This document shows positions 1 to 10,689 of a DNA stretch of 64,000 bases, one piece after another. This stretch comes from Wyeomyia smithii (taxonomy: Eukaryota > Arthropoda > Insecta > Diptera > Culicidae): assembly GCF_029784165.1 (NCBI RefSeq), contig NC_073694.1, positions 30,051,506-30,115,505 on the forward strand, given 5' to 3'. The notes below the pieces were generated by a model. It saw only the letters and a list, made by a program, of their open reading frames with translations. It did not search any database and was not told the DNA's origin. Made by a program: the position numbers and the translations under genes. Positions within the stretch are counted from its first letter, which is position 1. Each line of letters begins with the position of its first letter.

Positions 1-121
1 CTGAAAAGATTGATTGGCTAGCAGAAAACGCAATTTGCGACAAGTGTCTCATACAGCGAATAAAGATTCAATATACGAATCAGGCAGTGTTGTTTGTCTC
101 ACTCATAAAACAACATACAAA

Positions 122-777
122 ACCTCAAGTGAGGTTCTAGTAGCTGCCGATATCACACACTGGAGTATTCTCCATACAAGCTTTTCTCGTTCTTTCTCGC
201 TGTCTTCCTTGCTCGCATTCGCTCCCGAGATCACATGCACACACGCGCGCCTACTCTTTTACTCGCGTGTAGTCCCGTTCTCGTGAGCACAACCAGCCGA
301 ATACAACTGTTTCAAGCTGCATCACGATAGTTGAGGAGCGACAAAAAAAATATTTCAAATAGGGTAACGGACTACTAGCGGTTTGCTTCGGCTGATTTTG
401 CTTTAGACCGCTATTGAAAACTTATCAAAACAGTCCCCTACCACGTTCGGCTGCCGGTGCACGAAGCAAACCTGGGTAAATGAAGGAAGCATTTTCGTTT
501 TCAAACACAGTTTTTCAAGCGCTCCTCCTTGTCGTGCATTTTCAGTCGAGTACTCCTACTCGCTAGCAGGAACTCACGTACTATTTTACAATCGCAGTAG
601 CAAAACAAAAGAGTTTTTGCGTGTCGGTGTGAGCTTGCTGCTACTCAGGGGAATGCAAGAAGAAGAAAGAGTATCTCGAAAGCGTGTGTGCAGAAGACTT
701 GAGAAGCGTAGCATATGTCTCTTTCTCAAGCAGAAAGAAGGAGAAAGGTTCGGCTTCTCGTTCGCTTTGCAACGCTG
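122..777 (+). repeat. Dispersed ~0.66-kb repeat, copy A
   Basis: Near-colinear with 62849-63553 in the same orientation. Shared landmarks in order: a start ACCTCAAGTGAGGT (two 6-base complementary halves), a block reading GCTGCCGATATCACACACTGG, CTCGCATTCGCTCCCGAGATC, TACTCTTTTACTCGCGTGTAG, TCCTACTCGCTAGCAGGAACTC, and an end near TTTGCAACGCTG. Copy A lacks about 40 bases present in copy B. Short frames inside (for example 586-792 on the minus strand) are matched in copy B only because the DNA is repeated. The repeat family is not recognised, and no transposase or coding signature is seen. Confidence 0.8.
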
Positions 778-3660
778 CCTTGCTTTCTTCAATATTTAAA
801 AACACATTTAATTATTCACGTAGAATTACGTCTTACGGCATCATATGTATGGGTACAAATTAAAAAACCGGAAACATCAACACGGTCACGAAAATTTTAG
901 AGCCTCATTAAACGCCAATTAGAACTGAAACAAGGCGTTCTTCCCGGCACAGTCGATACAAAATATACCAATCAAAGACGTAGGAGGAAACTTCACCTCC
1001 CTCAGGGCCTTATTCTATAATTTTATGCAACATTAGGGTTCTGTATTATTGCTCAGTCATGGAATATATGGGGAAAATTACTTTCAAATTTAGATCAGCG
1101 GCAGGATTCAAAAGTTTTATCAATCGGACTTTGAGATCTTGAGCCTCAAAAAGTTCAAATTTTCAATAATTTTTACCAATGAAAAAAAAATGCACAGATA
1201 CTATAGTTCATAAAAATGTCGAAATCGAGTTTTTAAACCAAATCCCGCAGAAAAGCGAAAATTTCGATATTCAGTGTTGTCTTAACAATTGTTCTTTTTT
1301 TTTCTTTTTAGTTTCGAAAAAAAAAAACAACTTCCTGAGAAAGGTTCAATTTTTAAAACTTTCTGACCTTCGCCAGGGACTTGTGATAAATTAGTCCCCG
1401 TAAGTGCGGAAAAAATAACGACCACCCGTAATAAAGTCTGTTGCTAAATTGATTTGGTAAAACCAACATTCTTCTATTTTAGTGAACCCGATTTAGTTAA
1501 GAGGTTAAATACCTTTTTACTCGAGAAAAAAAGAGAAAAGTTTGGATTTTTTTAAAGCTGTAGCACTGTTTTTATTGCATAAAAGTAGCAACTTTCTAAA
1601 AATTCTGTTAATCAACAACAAAAAACACGTTTGTTAAAAAAAAAACAATTATTTGTGGAGTAATGGCCGTTTCCCCGGAACGCTGTTTTTTGCAGAGGTT
1701 TGCGGTGTTTACGATAGAAACTCAGTAGATAAACTGCAATCAAAAACTCATATTATTTCATTAGTTTAGAAGTGTGCCGGGTATGTGAACGATCATTTTC
1801 ATAAGTATTTTGTTTTCAGTGCAAACGGGAAAGTTTTTCCCAAAAAAACACGTTTTAAGCGCTAAAAATTACATTAAAATTTTTGTTTCGGCAAAGTTAA
1901 ACCACGTATTCCGTCAGCCGGGGTGAAATAGTGCCATCTAACCCCCGGCCGTGACGAGACAGGCTTCAAATTTCTCTAACTTCATCCGTATTGCTCAGAT
2001 CTTTATGAAAATTTGTGATAATGTTCTCAAGAAATTGTACTTTAGGATAATGCAAACGATTTTTTTTTTTACTTTTTGAAACCAGAAGTGTAAGTAAGTG
2101 GTATAACAAAAGATAGCAGGAAAACAGTTTTTCTCTTACGTTGTTCTCTCCTATTCTATTTCTTCAATAATCTCCCGCACTCATATCCCTACTACAAGAG
2201 TGAGTGACGTGAGCGTGGCAAACTACCTTTTTCTAGTCCTACTTTGCTACATGATAGTCATTTGTTTAGGTTACTTTCTACCAAGCTGCATCTCTCATCA
2301 GTATTCTCAAAATTAAATTGTTTTTACCAAATAAGATGAGGAGGAGGCTTCACAACTGATACAAACGATTTGATTTTATAACCGATTTGTTATAACCGTT
2401 GTTGTTATTACTTACCTCGCACTAATTCACAAAGACACACCTGCCGGCAGTTTAACTCTCAGTAGTAACGTAAAAAGCAAGAATGCAAACATTTTGTTTT
2501 CATTGTATTACCGATTACTACTGCAAGAGGACGGTTGACTCTCACTGGAAACTGACTTGACCCGGAGCAAGCAAGCAAGGCTGAGCAGGCGACTAATTCG
2601 ATCGCAATGTTCCACAGCAGACGGTCCGAGTATCACACGTTCTTATAGAATAGTTGACGTGAGCTATTCCATGACATCTCTATCACAAACAAATAAATAT
2701 AGAAATCGTTCAAATAATTAAAATATTAATTTGATCAAGTAATTTTACGTTGGCTGTTGAATGCAACAACCTTTGCCCTAAGTAAAAGCACTTGACAGGT
2801 ACAGAGTGTTGATATTAGATGATTTAATGTCTTACGAAAAGACATAGTGAGGATATTGTTATTGTTGAACTCGTGTTATTAAAAACATCTCTAAAACCAG
2901 AAAAAGCGGGCTTGTTTTCGGAATGCGGTTGCATTACTGACGACAAACAATGTCAAACACAATATAATACCACAAGTTTTCAATTACGCTTGTAGTACAC
3001 TTATATAACTACTTTCGTTGTAACTTGTTTTCTAACATGTTTTGTATCTAACTTGGGGGACCACTATGGGACATTAACATACAAGCAAGCGGACAAAACT
3101 ATTTTCATGATTTTTTCAACATTTTCGGTATTCTTTCTTCTTGTTATGATCGAAACAAGTTGCTTAAGATCATTTGTGACTGTATTGCGGTCAAATTTTG
3201 ATAGAGGCGAGGATTTTTTTTTTTTGCATGAAAAGCGGAAATTATACATGGACTTGTTCGAAATTCAGCCCCTCACCCACTTTCACTGGCTACCCTCTCA
3301 TTTCTCATACGGGTTTGAATAGCTCTGATGTGTAAAGCACATACATACAGCGATTCTAAGACAACAACAAAATAGTTTTTTACAAGTGCTTCAATTTGCT
3401 CAAAATTACAGAGATTGGTTACCAGCCAAAAAACGCTTGGTCGCAGGTGGACGCAACTAAACTCTTTAGAAATTGTTAGTAGACACCTGAAACATTAAAA
3501 AACAAGGACCCAGCCCGGGAACTTTTGGGAGTAAAAACATGCCGAAAATAATGATTTTTTTCTCATTTTCTGTTTTTTGTTACGCTTTGTCTTCTTTTTT
3601 TTTTCACCCATAAAACCACAAACCACACGTTTTTCTGAAAGCCCAATTGAAAACGTTCAT
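778..3660. other. Gene-free AT-rich DNA
   Basis: No supported gene. The stretch has homopolymer runs and short frames of 60-90 codons without recognisable motifs, initiator context or splice-like structure. The frame at 3053-3322 (89 codons) is overlapped by an antisense frame and resembles nothing known to me. Bases 1-121 are equally featureless. Confidence 0.6.
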
Positions 3661-3664
3661 AAAA

Positions 3665-3953
3665 ATATAATACACTCAACAGGGCAATCGCTACATTATC
3701 AATCTCAACAGCTATGTGCACCTATATTCATCTTATTTCTCTCGATTGTCCAACTACCCGTCAAATTTCTACAAACTTTTAAAGCAAATCTATTTGCTGC
3801 TTTCGTCAATAACCAAATATAATACACTCAACAGGGCAATCGCTACATTATCAATCTCAACAGCTATGTGCACCTATATTCATCTTATTTCTCTCGATTG
3901 TCCAACTACCCGTCAAATTTCTACAAACTTTTAAAGCAAATCTATTTGCTGCT
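3665..3953 (+). repeat. Recent tandem duplication, 152-bp period
   Basis: Bases 3665-3801 recur at 3817-3953 with no difference found by eye, separated by a 15-base spacer (TTCGTCAATAACCAA). The repeated part is the left half of the small palindromic element annotated at 3834-4061. Complete identity in otherwise decayed DNA implies a recent event or an assembly artefact. Confidence 0.85.
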
Positions 3954-4061
3954 CGATTTTTTCAAGTGATTGAAAGTTTCGGTAAAATTTGACGATAAAT
4001 TGATCAAAAAGGCGTGAAGAGATGAATATAGATACCGAGATGAATAGAAGAGCGATTACCC
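3834..4061. mobile_element. Small inverted-repeat element (MITE-like), copy 1
   Basis: The left end reads GGGCAATCGCT and the right end reads AGCGATTACCC, followed by TA. Inside the ends, CCTATATTCATCT on the left is mirrored by AGATGAATATAGATACC on the right. A relative lies reversed at 59772-60010 with the same internal order. It has no coding capacity. TA flanking suggests Tc1/mariner-type mobilisation, but the left flank is CA rather than TA, so that duplication is not proven. Confidence 0.65.
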
Positions 4062-4316
4062 TAGTTGTTCAGCATGATAACACTTTAAAAAACTTTTTTG
4101 TTTGGTTCTGCTTTTTCTCGAAGAAAAGTGCATTTTCTTACTATTTTTCATCTTCATATTTCGATATCTCAGGTAAAATACCTGCTACGGTCCTGGAATT
4201 CGGAACTTTTCTTAGTTGAAGTGTCTACTTTCTATACAAAATATAGAGAAATAGATCGGCGACAGTCACTTTTTCGATTTTTATCCCGCCTGAAATCATA
4301 TAGTGCAACCGGCGCA

Positions 4317-4848
4317 CACTGTTTCCAACGCTGCAAAAACGTGATCGCTATTATCTTGACCAAAAAAATAGATTTTAGAGCCATAGTGCCTTCAGGAAAG
4401 TTGATCCATTAATTATTCTTCATTTTGTAGTAGCTGCAATTTTGCGATTAATCCACTTAACAGTGAGAAATGAATTTTACTTTTTTCATTTTTGCATATA
4501 AAAATTCACTTTTCCAGCACATTTCATAAGAAACATTTTTGTCAGAGATACCATACTTCTATCTGTCTTTTTAAATGGACTTTTGTGTAGTTTTTTACAG
4601 ATTGCCACTTTAAGTTTATTTTTGCATTTTAACATTTAATAGTAATTTTCTACAATTTTTCAATGGTTTATATTGCTGTTTGCAATCACAAAACAAACAA
4701 TTTCATCGAAAAAAGTTTATTTTTATCTCTCATGTTTCTTTGGTTATTGACGAATTTTATTGAAACAATGCACTCATTTACCTAAAGATATCTTTAAAAT
4801 CTGCAAATATCTGCAGACCAAACCATTTCAATTTCAATCGACAATGTT
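4317..4848 (+). repeat. Interspersed repeat family, left arm
   Basis: Diagnostic strings are TTTCCAACGCTGCAAAAACG, GATTTTAGAGCCATAGTG, CACTTAACAGTGAGAAATGA and ATCTGCAAATATCTGCAGAC. The same strings occur inverted at 10738-11412 and directly at 47650-48035 and 48235-48780. The family is non-coding. The I-clade element entered at its right end, and the last 13 bases (4836-4848) are the target-site duplication. Confidence 0.75.
4836..4848. repeat. Target-site duplication, 3' side of I element copy 1
   Basis: AATCGACAATGTT here matches 10725-10737 exactly. It abuts the T run that is the complement of the element's poly(A) tail. Confidence 0.92.
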
Positions 4849-4863
4849 TTTTTTTTTTTTTTT

Positions 4864-5227
4864 CTTCACATAACATTTATTTGACACGGCACAAATACAA
4901 TTTAATGTTTAACGGCGCCAATTATATCTGATGACTTAAAAACTAAAGCAAATTTTTTATCCTCGCTGCCGACTACGAGCTGAAATTAAGTCTAACTTAA
5001 AACTAGCATGGGATTTCCAATCAGTGTTTTGTTGTTCAATGGTCGTCTGATAATCGTCGAATGGCATGTATGGATTCGTTCTGCTGAGCCACGATGTCGT
5101 GAGTTGGGACAGAGGCTCGTAGTCCTTGGGTCCTGGTTCTGTTGTGCGGGGTCTGGTTGCTGGTTTTGTGCTTAAGGTTCAAACGTGTTCTTGTCGTTTT
5201 GTTGGGTGTAGACGGAGGGGAACGGGA
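4864..5227 (-). other. 3' UTR of I element copy 1, with conserved terminal block
   Basis: The last ~130 bases before the tail (about 4868-5000) are nearly identical to those of copy 2 (about 37410-37550). Shared strings include GCTCGTAGTCGGCAGCGAGG, ATATAATTGGCGCCGTTAAA and GTGCCGTGTCAAATAAA, the last holding an AATAAA signal. The part nearer the ORF2 stop is much more divergent between copies. The conserved block is the likely template signal recognised by the element's own RT; that role is inferred. Confidence 0.7.
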
Positions 5228-8200
5228 CTAGACTGGGGCGTGGATGGATTTCAGGAAAACGTATATAAGGGACATGTAGGATAGGTCACGGCTCGCCAAG
5301 ACATCACGAACAGGAACAGCCGGCTGTCTACCCTCGGCCTGCAGGGAAGCTATTAATTTAGACCTGGCGTCACGGTGTACAGGGCATGACCAAACCACAT
5401 GCTCTATGTCGTGATAACCTTCACCACAGGCACAGATACCACTTTCCCCGAGCCCAACACGACGGAGGAGCGCGTCAAATCTATAGTGATTGGACATAAG
5501 CCGGGACATCACGCAAATGAAATCCCGACCTACATCCAACCCCTTGAACCACGGGTTCGTCGATACTTTGGGGATTATGGAATGTAACCACCTTCCCAAT
5601 TCCCCTCTGGTCCAAGCATTTTGCCAACTGATGATCGTATTCTGACGTACAAGTGCGAAAAATTCATTAAAGGCAATTGGTCTTTCATAAATATCACCGT
5701 TTGTTGCGCCCACCTTAGCCAAAGAGTCCGCTTTCTCATTACCCGGTATCGAGCAGTGAGAAGGGACCCACGCTAAGGTAATCTGAGTAGATTTTTCGGA
5801 TAAAGCACTCAGATGTTCCCGTATTTTCCCCAGGAAATACGGAGAGTGCTTAACATCTTTCATCGATCGGAGAGCCTCAATGGAACTGAGACTGTCCGTA
5901 AAGATGAAATAATGGTCCGTGGGCATTTTTTCGATAATCCCTAGGGTGTACTGAATTGCAGCTAATTCTGCGACGTAAACAGAAGCAGGATTATCGAGCT
6001 TATGGGAGACGGTTAAATTGTTATTGAAGATACCGAAGCCAGTGGACCCATCAAGAAGTGATCCGTCAGTGTAGTACATATTGTCGCAGTTGATGTTTCG
6101 ATATTTATTGGAAAAAATTTTAGGGATCTGCTGCACGCGTAAATGATCCGGGATTCCACGAGTTTCTTCTATCATGGATGTATCGAAAAACACAGTAGAA
6201 TCAGAAGTATTTGATAAGTCGACACGATTTGGAATATTCGAAGAAGGGTTAATATTTTGGGACATGTGATTGAAATACAATGTCATAAAACGGGTTTGAG
6301 AATTAAGTTCGATTAACCTTTCAAAATTTTCAATCACGGGACGGTTCAAGACCTCACATTTGATTAGAATACGAGAAGACAGGCTCCAGAAGCGGTTTTT
6401 CAATGGTAGTACTCCAGCTAAAACCTCCAAACTCATCGTATGGGTCGACTGCATGCAACCTAAGGCGATACGCAAACAACGATATTGTATTCGCTCCAGT
6501 TTGATCAAATGTGTGTTTGCTGCGGAGCGGAAGCAGAAACACCCGTATTCAATAACAGACAATATCGTTGTTTGGTAAAGCCTTATAAGGTCTCCTGGAT
6601 GGGCTCCCCACCATTGTCCGGTTATTGTACGAAGAAAATTCACTCTTTGTTGACATTTTTTCATCAGATACCTCACGTGACAACCCCAGGTGCCTTTAGA
6701 GTCGAACCAGACACCAAGATATTTGTGTACCAAAACCTGAGAAATCGTTTTACCCATTAATTGTGTTTGAAGCTGAGCAGGTTCATGCTTCCTAGAAAAA
6801 ACTACTATCTCAGTCTTCTCCGGAGAGAATTCGATACCTAGCTGTAAAGCCCAAGCAGACAAATTGTCCAAGGTATCTTGCAATGGTCCTTGCAAATCGG
6901 CAGCTTTAGCTCCTGTAACAGAGATTACACTGTCGTCTGCAAGTTGTCTTATCGTGCATGAATTTGCCAGACATTCGTCGATGTCATTTACATAAAAGTT
7001 GTAAAGAAGGGGGCTTAAACATGAGCCCTGGGGAAGACCCATGTAGCTAATGCGAAAAGTTGCCAAATCGCCATGCGTAAAATGCATGTGCTTTTCGGAC
7101 AACAAGTTGTGCAAAAAATTGTTCAAAATTGGAGAAAATCCTTGTCGGTGAAGTTTACCCGAAAGAATGTCAATAGAAACGGAATCAAAAGCCCCCTTAA
7201 TGTCCAAGAACGCAGACGCCATTTGTTCTTTACGAGCATACGCCAGCTGAATATCTGTTGAAAGCAACGCAAGACAATCATTCGTCCCTTTGGCACGGCG
7301 GAAGCCAAATTGAGTTTCTGATAGTAGACCATTTGATTCGACCCAGTGGTCTAAACGACGGAGTATCATTTTTTCCATCAATTTCCGGATACAGGATAGC
7401 ATTGCAATCGGCCTATAAGAGTTGTGATTAGAAGCTGGTTTCCCTGGTTTTTGGATGGCGATCACCTTCACTTGCCTCCAATCCTGCGGTACAATGTTTT
7501 GCTCCAGGAACTTATTGAACAAGTTCAACAAGCGCCTCTTGGCATTGCCGGGTAGATTCTTCAACAAGTTGAATTTGATTCTATCTAATCCAGGCGCGTT
7601 ATTGTTACAGGACAGGAGGGCAACTGAAAGTTCTGCCATCGTAAAAGGTGATTCTATCGCGTCGTGGCCCGGAGACGCATCGCGAACAATATTTTGCTCA
7701 GGAACAGAGTCCGGACATACTTTCCTGGCAAAATCAAATATCCACCTACTTGAAGACTCCTCGCTTTCGTTGACCGTTACGCGATTCCGCATTCTTCGGG
7801 CTGTGTTCCAAAGAGTGCTCATCGATGTCTCCCTCGACGTCTCGTTCACGAACCGACGCCAATATCCACGTTTCTTTGCTTTAGCCAAGCTTTTAAGCTT
7901 GGTATCAAGCTCCGAATACCGTAAATAGTCGCCAGGTATACCTCCCGTCTGGTAGGCCTTAAACGCGTCGGATCTTTGCGTGTAGACATCGGAGCACTCT
8001 TGGTCCCACCACGGAGTGGGAGGCCGTTCTTTGATCGTTACGCCGGGATATTTCTTCGTTTGGGCTTGCAACGCGGCGTCGAGAATCAAGCCCGCGAGGA
8101 GGTTGTATTCTTCAAGTGGTGAATGATGTTGAATCGACTCGACCGCTTTTGAAATCATTTCCTCGTATAACTTCCAATCGACATTTCGTGTGAGGTCATA

Positions 8201-8914
8201 CGGAATGTCAATTGGTCGCATGCGAGTTGACCCGTTAGTAATTGAAATAAGAATAGGCAGATGGTCGCTACCGTGAGGATCGAGGATTACCTTCCATGTG
8301 CAAACCAACCGTAGCGACGTCGAACATAAGGATAGATCCAAAGCGCTTGGGCGCGCTGGAGGTTTCGGGATACGTGTCATTTCACCGTTGTTTAAAATAG
8401 TCATGTCGAAGTCATCGCAAAGGTTATAGATTAAAGAGGAGCGGTTATCATTGTATGGGGAACCCCAAGCCACGCCATGAGAGTTGAAGTCTCCCAAAAT
8501 CAAACGTGGCGAGGGAAGAAGTTCTATTAAATCAAAGAGCAGCCGTTGCCCAACCTGTGCTCTGGGGGGAATATATATTGAGGCAATACAAAGCTCTTTA
8601 CCTTGTATTGTCATTTGACATGCGACAACTTCGATGCCTGGAATCGAGGGGAGGTTAATACGATAGAAAGAATAGCACTTTTTAATCCCTAAAAGTACTC
8701 CTCCATATGGGGTGTCTCGATCAAGGCGAATAATATTAAAATCATGGAAGTTGAGATCAATATTTGAAGTAAGCCAAGTTTCACAAAGGGAAAATGCATC
8801 GCATTTGTTTTTATTTATCAAAACTTTAAACGAATCAATTTTTGGTAAAATACTTCTACAATTCCACTGTAAGACAGAGATAGAATCCTTCATATACGCA
8901 GTTGAATTAGGCAT
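5228..8914 (-). CDS. I-clade ORF2: endonuclease, reverse transcriptase, RNase H
   Basis: About 1,228 residues from the AUG at 8914, with an open frame throughout. An apurinic-type endonuclease fills residues ~10-240: LQWNCRS, the catalytic glutamate in CETWL, GDFNSHGVAW and a GSDHLPI end. The RT core starts near residue 480 (SYRPIAMLSC, FLDIKGAFDS, GLPQGSCLSPLLYN) and has QLADDS at ~658, where most families have F/YADD. RNase H follows near 945-1065, with its D (YYTDGS), E (VAELAAIQ), D (FTDSLSS) and H (PSHCSIPGNEKADS). A C-terminal C-x-C...H-x4-C cluster lies near 1165-1180. The protein would nick genomic DNA, copy element RNA at the nick and remove RNA from the hybrid. The AUG overlaps the ORF1 stop; an upstream in-frame TTG at 8935 is a weaker start. 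Confidence 0.93.
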   Translation of the reverse strand: MPNSTAYMKDSISVLQWNCRSILPKIDSFKVLINKNKCDAFSLCETWLTSNIDLNFHDFNIIRLDRDTPYGGVLLGIKKCYSFYRINLPSIPGIEVVACQMTIQGKELCIASIYIPPRAQVGQRLLFDLIELLPSPRLILGDFNSHGVAWGSPYNDNRSSLIYNLCDDFDMTILNNGEMTRIPKPPARPSALDLSLCSTSLRLVCTWKVILDPHGSDHLPILISITNGSTRMRPIDIPYDLTRNVDWKLYEEMISKAVESIQHHSPLEEYNLLAGLILDAALQAQTKKYPGVTIKERPPTPWWDQECSDVYTQRSDAFKAYQTGGIPGDYLRYSELDTKLKSLAKAKKRGYWRRFVNETSRETSMSTLWNTARRMRNRVTVNESEESSSRWIFDFARKVCPDSVPEQNIVRDASPGHDAIESPFTMAELSVALLSCNNNAPGLDRIKFNLLKNLPGNAKRRLLNLFNKFLEQNIVPQDWRQVKVIAIQKPGKPASNHNSYRPIAMLSCIRKLMEKMILRRLDHWVESNGLLSETQFGFRRAKGTNDCLALLSTDIQLAYARKEQMASAFLDIKGAFDSVSIDILSGKLHRQGFSPILNNFLHNLLSEKHMHFTHGDLATFRISYMGLPQGSCLSPLLYNFYVNDIDECLANSCTIRQLADDSVISVTGAKAADLQGPLQDTLDNLSAWALQLGIEFSPEKTEIVVFSRKHEPAQLQTQLMGKTISQVLVHKYLGVWFDSKGTWGCHVRYLMKKCQQRVNFLRTITGQWWGAHPGDLIRLYQTTILSVIEYGCFCFRSAANTHLIKLERIQYRCLRIALGCMQSTHTMSLEVLAGVLPLKNRFWSLSSRILIKCEVLNRPVIENFERLIELNSQTRFMTLYFNHMSQNINPSSNIPNRVDLSNTSDSTVFFDTSMIEETRGIPDHLRVQQIPKIFSNKYRNINCDNMYYTDGSLLDGSTGFGIFNNNLTVSHKLDNPASVYVAELAAIQYTLGIIEKMPTDHYFIFTDSLSSIEALRSMKDVKHSPYFLGKIREHLSALSEKSTQITLAWVPSHCSIPGNEKADSLAKVGATNGDIYERPIAFNEFFALVRQNTIISWQNAWTRGELGRWLHSIIPKVSTNPWFKGLDVGRDFICVMSRLMSNHYRFDALLRRVGLGESGICACGEGYHDIEHVVWSCPVHRDARSKLIASLQAEGRQPAVPVRDVLASRDLSYMSLIYVFLKSIHAPV

Positions 8915-10277
8915 CGAAGGATACAATCGCTGCAAGGAGAGGCCATTGGGCAGTCAACTGCTTCAAAAATGATCTAACTGTTGGGAGGAATGCTGTAAGA
9001 AAAATTTTAATTGGATCGGGTACATTGAAAGTTTCAAAAATCCAGTCCACAATGTCAGAAAATTTCACTAATCCAGAGTTTGTTTCATCAACTGGGAGTG
9101 TAAAAGGAGCAACTGGGGTTTTAGATGTTCCTGGCAGTGCTGGGAACTCCTTCTGGGACTTTAAATTTGCCAGCCCAGGAGGAGTTTGCTTCGGTTTTTC
9201 CGCAGCACTGTTTGGTTTGTTTGTAACCTTCATTTCACTTTGAGAAATCTTAGGACCTTTTCTGGGAAGTTTAGGAGAGGAAACACTTTTCCTCTTTCTA
9301 GACTCCCCAGGATTGGCGTAAGATGCTCCCGCTGGTGAATCGTCAGAATCGGTTTCCTCAGAGGGCAACAGATCGAAGGGGTTCGAAGTAACGGGAGAAG
9401 TGGTAACGGTCTTCTTCAGCATGTCAGCGTAGGAACGCTTTGAACGCTCTTTGAGAGACCGTTTTATTTTATCCCTGCGCTGCATGTACACCGCACATGT
9501 CGAGAGCTCATGCAGATTTTCTCCGCAGTGAATACACTTTTCAGCGTTAACACTGCAAGAATCTTCCGCATGAGACTCCCCACACTTGCCACAACGTGCC
9601 TTATTGCAGCAGTAGGCGGCTGTATGGCCTAACTGCTTGCAATTCAGGCAGTTCATGACGCGGGGCACGTAGAGCCTCACAGGGAGACGAACCCGGTGGA
9701 TCGAGACGTGGCTTGGTAGTGCAGACCCGGCGAACGTAACTCGAAACGAGTCTGACGGAGTGTATACTGTTTTGCCACCGATGATCGATGCTGACCGCAA
9801 TTGCTTGCAGTCGAGCACCTTTACTTCGGGACACGTTTTGTTCTTAAAGCACCCTTTGGCACTTTGCAGTATACACTCGACGGACAGACTCGAATCGGTT
9901 ATGACACCGTCGATCTCCACGTCTCGTGCGGGTATGTAAACGCGATACTCGCGTGTGAAGAGCTCAGAGCAAGCTATATCGTTGGCCTCTTTCAGGTTAC
10001 CGACCATGACACGGAGCTTGTTAGGCCGGACCTTGGAAATTTCGGTCACGCCCTTGTACTCCTTCGTCAGGTCTTTAGAAATCTGCAAGAGGTTCAACTT
10101 TTTCGATTTCGGTCCTGCCTTTGGCCGAAAATAGACAGTATAGCTGCCCTGGGCTCCGTCTGGGTAAAGCCTGGGGCGAGGGGGGACTGAAGAATGAACA
10201 GGGGAGGGGGTAACAGAAGGGTCAGGGTCAGAGGGGTTCGGGGATGGTGGCGCGGGAGGCGAGGGATCTACATCCAT
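8907..10277 (-). CDS. I-clade ORF1: Gag-like nucleic-acid-binding protein
   Basis: 456 residues. It has a proline-rich, acidic N-terminus (about residues 3-35), a central region of unknown fold, and three zinc knuckles near residues 209-263: C-x2-C-x4-H-x4-C, C-x2-C-x3-H-x4-C and C-x2-C-x4-H-x4-C. A basic segment (RRDKIKRSLKERSKRS) follows. The tail is Ser/Pro/Lys-rich with a hydrophobic end. In this clade the ORF1 protein packages element RNA and chaperones it to the nucleus. The start is the AUG at 10277; a second ATG four bases later is out of frame. The last codons overlap the ORF2 AUG by 8 bases. Copy 2 encodes a 449-residue version with a small deletion before the knuckles. Confidence 0.92.
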   Translation of the reverse strand: MDVDPSPPAPPSPNPSDPDPSVTPSPVHSSVPPRPRLYPDGAQGSYTVYFRPKAGPKSKKLNLLQISKDLTKEYKGVTEISKVRPNKLRVMVGNLKEANDIACSELFTREYRVYIPARDVEIDGVITDSSLSVECILQSAKGCFKNKTCPEVKVLDCKQLRSASIIGGKTVYTPSDSFRVTFAGSALPSHVSIHRVRLPVRLYVPRVMNCLNCKQLGHTAAYCCNKARCGKCGESHAEDSCSVNAEKCIHCGENLHELSTCAVYMQRRDKIKRSLKERSKRSYADMLKKTVTTSPVTSNPFDLLPSEETDSDDSPAGASYANPGESRKRKSVSSPKLPRKGPKISQSEMKVTNKPNSAAEKPKQTPPGLANLKSQKEFPALPGTSKTPVAPFTLPVDETNSGLVKFSDIVDWIFETFNVPDPIKIFLTAFLPTVRSFLKQLTAQWPLLAAIVSFDA

Positions 10278-10689
10278 CGCGCTATGTTTAGCGCACTAGC
10301 GCTGACAAGAACACGTACCTTTTTATTTCTCCCTTCCAGTAAGGTTGGTTGTCCGATCGTTCGAAGTAGCAGCCGTTACAGCCAGCAGCACCAATACAGC
10401 AGCACCAAACAGCCACCAGCAGCGAGCCAGGTGTGAGATCACTCCACACAGCGATACGACTCGCTGACACTGATGGCTTCTTCTTTTTCCTCGTTTGTGT
10501 CTCGTCCACTGCTGTAGCACAATCCAGCCAGCAGCCAAATCGGCTTACGCACCAGCTGGCAGTCACGATGCGAAACAGTTGCACAAAGGAACGACCTTGA
10601 ACCCGGATTTATTTCACTCGACCAGGCAAACAATGCCAACACTTGTTCACACGTCTTTTGTTTTATACTCTATCGGATCGATCACCAAA
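10278..10689 (-). other. 5' leader of I element copy 1
   Basis: About 410 bases between promoter and ORF1, roughly twice the leader of copy 2. Only parts align, for example GTGATCTCACACCTGGCTCG... and TTCGAACGATCGGACAACCA. About 65 bases just before the ORF1 AUG (starting ACCTTACTGG) are absent from copy 2. Short frames in it are not conserved between copies. Confidence 0.7.
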
